Source of the DNA: an uncultured Kordiimonas sp.
GTDB lineage: Bacteria > Pseudomonadota > Alphaproteobacteria > Sphingomonadales > Kordiimonadaceae
DNA: 64,000 nucleotides
NCBI GenBank assembly: GCA_947503575.1
Contig: CANNDZ010000001.1
Location: 1,116,001 to 1,180,000, forward strand
Direction of reading: 5' to 3'
This document shows, one piece after another, positions 55,500 to 64,000 of this stretch (position 1 is its first letter; each line of letters opens with the position of its first letter). The position numbers and the translations under genes were made by a program. The notes below the pieces were generated by a model that was not told the origin of the DNA, searched no databases, and saw only the letters and a list, made by a program, of their open reading frames with translations.

Positions 55500-56602
55500 C
55501 AAACAGGCTCCAGCCGAACAGAGTCAGGCAATTCATGCTGCACCATCGGTATGCGGTACAGTGAAATGAAGGCACCAACACAGCGCATGCTGTGATAGGC
55601 GCTTTGGAAAGCACCAACGACTCCGCCGCGCTCTCTGCTGCGCTGCAGGTCGTCAGACGCCACGCGCATTCTCTCCATAACCGCGCGGAGCCTTGGGTTA
55701 TCAATGTCCGGCGTCATAGGAAACACCTGCTTGCAGTTTTCATTGCAAATCCGGAACACTTCATAATCATAATCGGTTGGGCTAAGCCCCAACGCTTTAT
55801 GGAACGCAGGCCGGTTGTGATCACGCACATACATTGTGGCGTATACAGCCAGCAGGAAGAAGCGAATCCACAGCCGGTTATGGCCCTTCAGTAAATGCGG
55901 ATTAGACCGCATGATCAGGGCAAAGGCTTCGCCGTGACGGAACTCGTCGTTGCACCATTCCTTGAACCACTTGAAGATCGGGTGGAACCTCAGTTCCGGG
56001 TTCCGCTCAAGCTGACGATAGATGGCGATATAACGGCTATAGCCGATTTTCTCGCTCAAATATGTCGCATAAAAGATAAATTTCGGGCGGAAATAGGTGT
56101 AGCGCTTTTCCTTCGTGAGGAAAGACAGATCAACACCTATGCCAAAGTCTTTCAGCGTGTCGTTAATAAAACCGGCATGACGAGATTCGTCACGGCTCAT
56201 GTAGCGAAACAAAGCCTTCACATCCGGGTTTTTGGCGCGCTTTTTAATCTCGGCATACAGTACACAACCCGAAAATTCAGAGGTGATGCTGCTGACCAGA
56301 AAATCAACAAACTCAGCCCGCAAATCGTCGGGCAAGCTGTCCAGTTTCAAGTGCTTGAAATCTTCGTTGCGTTTAAAGTGGCCTTTGTTCTTGTCTTCTT
56401 TAAACTCGGCAAGAATTTTGTCCCACTCGGCTCGCATCGGTTCAAAGTCCAGCTCATCCACTTTTTCATAGTCTGTGGTGTAAAACCGTGGGCTCAGGAT
56501 CGTCGCCTCAAGCGCCATTGCGGTGGTGTTGAGCGTTTCAACCGTCGGGTCAACGGCAGGTGTTACCTCTGCCATATCGATGCTTGGATTTGGTGCATTC
56601 AT
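55496..56602 (-). CDS. acsF: Mg-protoporphyrin IX monomethyl ester oxidative (aerobic) cyclase
   Basis: 368 residues, ATG with GGGGAGAAG upstream. A diiron membrane-associated oxygenase that forms ring E using O2. The ferritin-like iron motifs are visible: [25 protein letters not shown] and [14 protein letters not shown]. No anaerobic cyclase bchE is in the window, so bacteriochlorophyll synthesis here depends on oxygen, as in aerobic phototrophs. Its start overlaps the upstream orf96 by 4 bases. Confidence 0.96.
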   Translation of the reverse strand: MNAPNPSIDMAEVTPAVDPTVETLNTTAMALEATILSPRFYTTDYEKVDELDFEPMRAEWDKILAEFKEDKNKGHFKRNEDFKHLKLDSLPDDLRAEFVDFLVSSITSEFSGCVLYAEIKKRAKNPDVKALFRYMSRDESRHAGFINDTLKDFGIGVDLSFLTKEKRYTYFRPKFIFYATYLSEKIGYSRYIAIYRQLERNPELRFHPIFKWFKEWCNDEFRHGEAFALIMRSNPHLLKGHNRLWIRFFLLAVYATMYVRDHNRPAFHKALGLSPTDYDYEVFRICNENCKQVFPMTPDIDNPRLRAVMERMRVASDDLQRSRERGGVVGAFQSAYHSMRCVGAFISLYRIPMVQHELPDSVRLEPVW

Positions 56603-56889
56603 GGCTTTCTTCTCCCCGTGAAGCTGACCTCATACAGGCCAGTAATTTCCAAAATTGATATCATACGAAACCAGAAGCGGCTGATGGCACCAGCCCGCTT
56701 AACTTTGGCGCGTCTTCTGGCAACAAATCGGTCGCCAGTTTCCACTTGAATTTCTGGTCCCATAACCTGCACCCGATCCCCCGGTTGAAAGTCTATCAAC
56801 TCGCTATAAAGCGTGTGGGCGCAGAAATGTTCGTTGGTACGCTCAATCGCGATGCGTGCCGCTACGTCTGTTTTTGTTGCTGCAGTCAT
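56599..56889 (-). CDS. Uncharacterised 96-residue photosynthesis-cluster protein (orf96)
   Basis: 96 residues, with 4-base overlaps to puhC upstream and acsF downstream, so it is certainly translated. It has an N-terminal helical part with [22 protein letters not shown], a beta-like [18 protein letters not shown] stretch, then [10 protein letters not shown] and a hydrophobic segment. No membrane helix is strong and no known domain is recognised. A gene of similar size occupies this place in other aerobic phototroph clusters, to my recollection. Coupling to acsF suggests a cyclase partner or assembly factor. Confidence 0.8.
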   Translation of the reverse strand: MTAATKTDVAARIAIERTNEHFCAHTLYSELIDFQPGDRVQVMGPEIQVETGDRFVARRRAKVKRAGAISRFWFRMISILEITGLYEVSFTGRRKP

Positions 56890-57347
56890 GTTGAAGCCTC
56901 ATTTGATAAGGGCAATAATGAAACAAAAGTCGCCAGGTTTTCTTGACCAAAGGCATTTAATTCAATTGAACGTGCCGTTATTGGGTCTTCGAGGCTCAAA
57001 TATCCACCCTCGCGCAGGATAAGCCGGAACGGTGTCTCGGATGAACCCCCGACAATTTTTCTCTCCCGCGCCAGAATGCGCATCAGATTGCGAACAAAAT
57101 TGCCGTCCCCTGGCTCGTAGGCTTGCACAACTTCACCGCTGTCACCGTCTAGCACCAGGATGCCCCCGGTCGTTTGGTCCGTGAACACTAGCTGACGTTC
57201 ATGCAAAACATCGCCGGGGCCATGAATGCCCGCACCAAAGCCGAAATGTACATGAGCGGTCGTTACCACTAACGACATAATAACCAGAAAGCCTGCGCCG
57301 ATAAGGGCAGCTTTTGGGATCGCCTGATTTTTGAATGGATCGCTCAT
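56886..57347 (-). CDS. puhC: PuhC, photosynthetic complex assembly protein
   Basis: 153 residues from the ATG at 57347 (GAGGAAGCC upstream). One N-terminal membrane helix (AALIGAGFLVIMSLVVTTA) and a periplasmic domain with ERQLVFTDQTTGGILVLDGDSG and NFVRNLMRILARERK, typical of PuhC. It is needed for correct assembly of the reaction centre/LH1 in Rhodobacter. It is between puhB and orf96. Confidence 0.92.
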   Translation of the reverse strand: MSDPFKNQAIPKAALIGAGFLVIMSLVVTTAHVHFGFGAGIHGPGDVLHERQLVFTDQTTGGILVLDGDSGEVVQAYEPGDGNFVRNLMRILARERKIVGGSSETPFRLILREGGYLSLEDPITARSIELNAFGQENLATFVSLLPLSNEAST

Positions 57348-57363
57348 GCTGGCTTCCTCTTTT

Positions 57364-58086
57364 CTATGTTGCTGCTGCGCCGCCTGGCAGAATGTCGGTG
57401 TCATTTGCACCGGTGTCCTGGCTAGCGGGTGTCAAAGCAGCGCCCGAAATGTCCTGGTTGTGATAGGTCATCAACGCGTCGGTCAGCATTTCGCGAACAG
57501 GGTCGTCTGCCGCAATGCCCCGCAGCATTGGTTGAACCTGGCTCCAGTTGCGTGGACGCAGATGTGGCCATAGCAGCAGATAATGTGGTTTCGCGTCCTT
57601 CGTCATCTGGAATGCGATATCAACAGTGCCGTCACGACCAATGCGTTCGCTTGCGCCAATGATTTGTGCAAAAGGAAGGTTCACTGCATTTGACAATGAA
57701 ACACCCACACGCATAACGATCCGCTTGTTCGTCAGTGTGTAAACGCTTGTTTTGGCGATTGACCAGGCCAGAAACAGCATCAAGGCGATCACAAAACCCA
57801 ACGGTACAATCAAGATTGTTGACTGCGAAATAGCGGCAGAAAGCGAAACGCCATCGCCCATGCGTTCGTAAACAGCCCAGCCGAACAAAAAGGCAAAATA
57901 GGCCGATACAAACTTCAGGTAAAAGACGCGGTTCGCAATGGAGCTAACAGTCGGCGCGCCTTGCCACAAAATTTTCTCATCCTCCGGCGGCACTTCAGGA
58001 AGGCCGTGCATGGGCTCGAACTCTTCCTCATCCTCATAGGGAACCCGGTCTTGAGGTTCAGAGATGTGGCGTTGCTGAATGGTCAT
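57364..58086 (-). CDS. puhB: PuhB, reaction centre assembly protein with PH-like domain
   Basis: 240 residues. An acidic N-terminus (YEDEEEFEPM), GLPEVPPEDEKILWQGAP as in the family, and two or three membrane helices (about 60-78 and 90-115). Then comes a bacterial PH-like domain with SVYTLTNKRIVMRVGVSLS. PuhB helps reaction-centre and LH1 assembly. Its start overlaps puhA by 4 bases. Confidence 0.93.
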   Translation of the reverse strand: MTIQQRHISEPQDRVPYEDEEEFEPMHGLPEVPPEDEKILWQGAPTVSSIANRVFYLKFVSAYFAFLFGWAVYERMGDGVSLSAAISQSTILIVPLGFVIALMLFLAWSIAKTSVYTLTNKRIVMRVGVSLSNAVNLPFAQIIGASERIGRDGTVDIAFQMTKDAKPHYLLLWPHLRPRNWSQVQPMLRGIAADDPVREMLTDALMTYHNQDISGAALTPASQDTGANDTDILPGGAAAT

Positions 58087-58889
58087 ATCAGAGGCTCCTG
58101 GCGTTCTTCTGTCGCATAAAGCCGTCCCCCGCCGATGTAGCCCATGATTTTATCTTCTTCTAGAAGGGTAACCTGATCAGGGGATGCTGTTGTGGGAATG
58201 CCGGCAAACTGTTCAGCCAGAATGCTTTCGACGAAGACGCCTTGCCTCTTTGGCTCAATGCCGGACAGCAGTGCAAACCAGCCTTTTTTGCCAACAACCT
58301 TGAAGGCCGTGAAAGGAACAAGCCGCTTGCCGGCTTCGCCAAGGTCAATCTCTATGTATCGGCCAATGAATTCACCAGTATCAACCCAGATGTCACTGAC
58401 AGTACCAGCAACTTCATCATCGGCACCATAAACTGTCATGCCGCGAGGGTCTTCGTCTTGCTCAGCCGGGTAAAAATCTGTGGCAATCCGCAGCGGCAGC
58501 AACTTTGGTCCGCCGTGCAGGTCATAATCCGGATGGTCACCCCGTTCTGCATAACTTGCGGGGCCAACCTGGTCGATCATGGGATCACCAGTTGGGTCAA
58601 ACGGTGAACCCTGCGCCCGAAAGGCTTGTTTCAGCTTCAGGTCGCGTGTGTCTGGTTGGTTTGACGATAGCGTTTTCACTGTGTCGCCGTGCTTAACCAG
58701 AAACTGCTTTGGTTCCGGTCCCATAAACAAACGACCTTTTTCAGGCTTGCCGCTATCTGTTTCCAGCGGATAGCCTTCGCGGGCCGTTTCGCGTTGCAGA
58801 TAATAAATCAGCCCGAAAAAGAATATCCAAAACGCGTACAGCATCAACTGAGCGACATCGATATATCCTGTTATTGCACCAACTTCCAT
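58083..58889 (-). CDS. puhA: Reaction centre H subunit
   Basis: 268 residues, GGAGGTTGAA upstream. One N-terminal membrane helix (ITGYIDVAQLMLYAFWIFFF), then LIYYLQRETAREGYPLE. The cytoplasmic PRC-barrel region carries DFYPAEQDEDPRGMTVYGAD, VAGTVSDIWVDTGEFIGRY and KRLVPFTAFKV. It caps the L/M dimer and shapes proton transfer to the quinone. Confidence 0.97.
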   Translation of the reverse strand: MEVGAITGYIDVAQLMLYAFWIFFFGLIYYLQRETAREGYPLETDSGKPEKGRLFMGPEPKQFLVKHGDTVKTLSSNQPDTRDLKLKQAFRAQGSPFDPTGDPMIDQVGPASYAERGDHPDYDLHGGPKLLPLRIATDFYPAEQDEDPRGMTVYGADDEVAGTVSDIWVDTGEFIGRYIEIDLGEAGKRLVPFTAFKVVGKKGWFALLSGIEPKRQGVFVESILAEQFAGIPTTASPDQVTLLEEDKIMGYIGGGRLYATEERQEPLI

Positions 58890-58905
58890 TTCAACCTCCT
58901 GTGTA

Positions 58906-60357
58906 TCAACCCGGGAATTCCGCTAACCCGATTGAATTCTGTGAAACGCTCCGCGGGATACGGCCGTGGCGAACCAATGGCCCCACTGCGATAAGCGTGA
59001 TAAAAATCAAAACGATCTCAAGACTATAAACTGCGACATACCCCGTGGCCGGGTCTGTCAGTGCCGTTCCCAGCAAACCACTTTCTGCTGCTGTGCTGAC
59101 CCAATCTCTGATCACACCACCAAGTCCGATGGCGCAGCCTGTTGCTGTGGCATATACAGCCCCCCAAGCACCCATGGCCAAACCGCTTTCGCCGTCACGG
59201 GCAAGATCCATCGCAGCGGTCAATGTGCCAATCAGGAACAATCCTGTTCCAACACCTAATAAGGCACTGCCGGTCTGGAACACCAGAATGGACGATAAGG
59301 CCTCTGAAAAAATAACGGCGGGAAACGCCACCAGGCCAAACATCGCGCCGATGGCGGCGATAAAACACGCGCTCAGACCTTGGGAAAGCGCGCGCCCTGC
59401 AAACAGAAATCCGATGATGGTGCCACCGGACAGCAAAGCTGTCAGCATGGTCGTGCTGGCAACAGACAGACCCAGTATCTCGCCGCCATAGGGCTCAAGC
59501 AAAACTTCCTGCATGGAGAAGGCTGCAGCTCCCAATGCAACAGCAACCATCAGGCGCAGTGACCGGCCATTCGATGAGAACTTCTTCCAAGACATTGTCA
59601 GGCTCGGGCGCTCAGTGCCAGGACGCTTGACCTTCGGTCCGCGGCCTTCCTGTTTCCACAGGGCAACCATGTTGATCAGCATCGTTGCAACGGCGCAGCC
59701 CTGAATCACCTGAATCAGGCGTACTTCGCTAAAATCCGTTAACAACAACCCTAGCATAAGCGCAGAAAGGCCCATGCCCGCCAGAAGAACCACATATAAA
59801 AAGGCAACGATACGAGGTTGCTTGTCTTCTGCAGACAAGTCCGCAGCCAGTGCAAGCCCGCTGGTTTGTGTTGTGTGCAACCCGGCGCCAACCATCAGGA
59901 ACGATATTGCCGCGCCTAGTTGACCAACCCATACAGGCCCGTTTGCATCGCCCGTCAGGATCAGCAGGGAAAACGGCATGATAGCAAGACCACCATACTG
60001 AAGTAGGGTGCCGAACCACATATAAGGAAGACGACGCCATCCGAGGAAAGACCGGTGGTGATCAGAACGATGGCCAATCAAAACCCGGAACGGGGCAAAA
60101 AGGACAGGTATCGCAATCATAATGGCGACCAGACTGCTGGAAACGCCCAGTTCAACAATCATGACACGGTTCAGTGTGGCATTGAGGAGTACCATTGCGA
60201 GCCCGACAGAAACTTGGAACAGCGACAACCGCAGCAGACGCGGCCAGCCCACGGACCCTTCGGCCGCATCGGCAAAAGGTAGATAGCGCAAGCCAACCCG
60301 TTGCCACATTGCTGTGACCCGTTCGTTTGCTCGTTCCTGGTCGGTCTTTGTGGTCAT
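58906..60357 (-). CDS. lhaA: LhaA, light-harvesting 1 assembly protein (PucC/MFS-like)
   Basis: 483 residues with about 12 membrane helices. Family segments: GWPRLLRLSLFQVSVGLAMV, LNRVMIVELGVSSSLVA, APFRVLIGHRSDHHRSFLGW, HTTQTSGLALAADLS and GAWGAVYATATGCAIGLGG. It delivers bacteriochlorophyll to, or assembles, the core antenna. The gene lies between bchM and puhA as in most purple bacteria. It overlaps bchM by 4 bases. Confidence 0.95.
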   Translation of the reverse strand: MTTKTDQERANERVTAMWQRVGLRYLPFADAAEGSVGWPRLLRLSLFQVSVGLAMVLLNATLNRVMIVELGVSSSLVAIMIAIPVLFAPFRVLIGHRSDHHRSFLGWRRLPYMWFGTLLQYGGLAIMPFSLLILTGDANGPVWVGQLGAAISFLMVGAGLHTTQTSGLALAADLSAEDKQPRIVAFLYVVLLAGMGLSALMLGLLLTDFSEVRLIQVIQGCAVATMLINMVALWKQEGRGPKVKRPGTERPSLTMSWKKFSSNGRSLRLMVAVALGAAAFSMQEVLLEPYGGEILGLSVASTTMLTALLSGGTIIGFLFAGRALSQGLSACFIAAIGAMFGLVAFPAVIFSEALSSILVFQTGSALLGVGTGLFLIGTLTAAMDLARDGESGLAMGAWGAVYATATGCAIGLGGVIRDWVSTAAESGLLGTALTDPATGYVAVYSLEIVLIFITLIAVGPLVRHGRIPRSVSQNSIGLAEFPG

Positions 60358-61066
60358 TCGCGTACTAATTCCAGTGCCTGGCTAATGTAAAAACCGCTAT
60401 CTACGCGGTGCGTGCGTCCTTCTTTCCAGCCCTTGAGGCCGGGTGCATTTTCTATAGCTTTCGAGAGCGTTGACAGTTTGTTGGGTACAATTGCAGGGGC
60501 GCGGTTGCTGCGCGGAAAAGCGCGACCAGCGTGATGCATGACAGCCAGCAAAGGTGTCCAAGGGGCAAAGGTGAAAGATACAGATCGTTCGGCGCGTGCC
60601 GTTAATTGCTCCAGCGCATCAATCACGTCATCGGGTTCATAATGGATCAAGCTATCCATTGCGACGATATGGTCATACTTGTCGGGCAGGCCGCTTGCTT
60701 CGGGTGTCAGCATGTCGCCAGTTGCGAGTTTAATGCGGCCATGGCCAATGTTGACGGGTAGCCGCTCATGCGCCAGCGCAATAAGCGTTGGGGACAAATC
60801 AACTGCTGTAACATCAGCACCCCGCCGCGCGGTTTCAACGGCCAATGCCCCTGTACCGCATCCTGCATCATAGAGCTTGCGTCCCGAAAGGTCAGCAGGC
60901 AGCCAGTTGACCAGCGTGGTCCGCATCTTGTCCCGGCCAGCGCGCACTGTTTCCCGGATACCGGATACTTTGGCGTCAGATGTCAGCTTGGCCCATGCAT
61001 CCACCGCTGTGCGGTCAAAATAGGTGCGCAGAGCAGACCGAGTTTCAGTATATGTGCTTGATTTCA

Positions 61067-61067
<1 letters not shown>
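60354..61067 (-). CDS. bchM: Mg-protoporphyrin IX O-methyltransferase
   Basis: 237 residues. SAM-dependent methyltransferase acting right after Mg chelation. SAM motif I is LYDAGCGTGALAVETA, with VTAVDLSPTLIALA. RTYFDRTAVDAWAKLTSD near the start and FYISQALELVRE at the end are typical of BchM. It shares one base with the bchL stop. Confidence 0.96.

Positions 61068-64000
<2,933 letters not shown>

Noticed and set aside
55895-56749. 284-codon plus-strand frame opposite acsF and orf96
   Set aside because: It mirrors the antisense of acsF. The acsF frame carries intact diiron motifs and overlaps in series with its neighbours.

Overview
The window is chromosomal DNA from an aerobic anoxygenic phototroph, most likely a marine alphaproteobacterium. 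It carries a purple-bacterial photosynthesis gene cluster (type-2 reaction centre, core light-harvesting antenna only, spheroidene-type carotenoid genes). It uses the oxygen-dependent AcsF cyclase and the C4-pathway hemA, and it also has glutathione-dependent formaldehyde oxidation and PEP-CTERM sorting. The order is not certain from sequence alone; an OM60/NOR5-type gammaproteobacterium is the main alternative.

Left part (1-11.3 kb): accessory and decaying DNA. It holds the 3' end of an acyl-CoA ligase, a fragment resembling the 3' half of an initiator tRNA, a frameshifted IS1182-type transposase remnant, and an AraC regulator divergent from an RND efflux operon whose outer-membrane gene is broken by a one-base frameshift. 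These are followed by remnants of a cyclic-nucleotide-binding thioredoxin reductase and an IS6-type transposase.

Middle part (11.3-31.7 kb): central and stress metabolism. A ScfR/RamB-type regulator faces isocitrate lyase and malate synthase G across a TTACAAA palindrome. Next come a glucosylglycerate set (phosphatase, GT81 synthase, convergent GH13 phosphorylase), a PEP-CTERM protein, leuCD, a dehalogenase-like hydrolase, a LytTR regulator, a DUF2141/carotenoid oxygenase pair, a formaldehyde-oxidation pair and a class III aminotransferase.

Right part (31.9-64 kb): the photosynthesis gene cluster. bchI-bchD-bchO, then crtI-crtB-small ORF run rightward. crtD-crtC run leftward, facing crtE-crtF. 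bchC-bchX-bchY-bchZ-pufQ(like)-pufB-pufA-pufL-pufM-pufC run rightward to a terminator. The opposite strand carries bchH-bchL-bchM-lhaA-puhA-puhB-puhC-orf96-acsF-puhE-hemA-crtA, nearly all with overlapping or touching reading frames; bchH runs off the right edge. Together they encode Mg chelation, methylation, ring-E cyclisation, dark protochlorophyllide reduction (BchL only here), chlorophyllide reduction (XYZ), carotenoid synthesis through to a keto-carotenoid, and the reaction centre/LH1 with assembly factors. bchF, bchN, bchB, bchG, bchP and the regulator genes are not in this window. PpsR/CrtJ-like TGT-N12-ACA palindromes precede bchI, crtI, crtD/crtE and bchC; the last two are tandem pairs spaced by 8 bp.

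The most notable oddities are the absence of a normal start codon for crtC inside crtD, two small uncharacterised photosynthesis-cluster proteins (56 and 96 residues), a long C-terminal tail on the LH1 beta polypeptide, and a 15-bp hairpin between isocitrate lyase and malate synthase.
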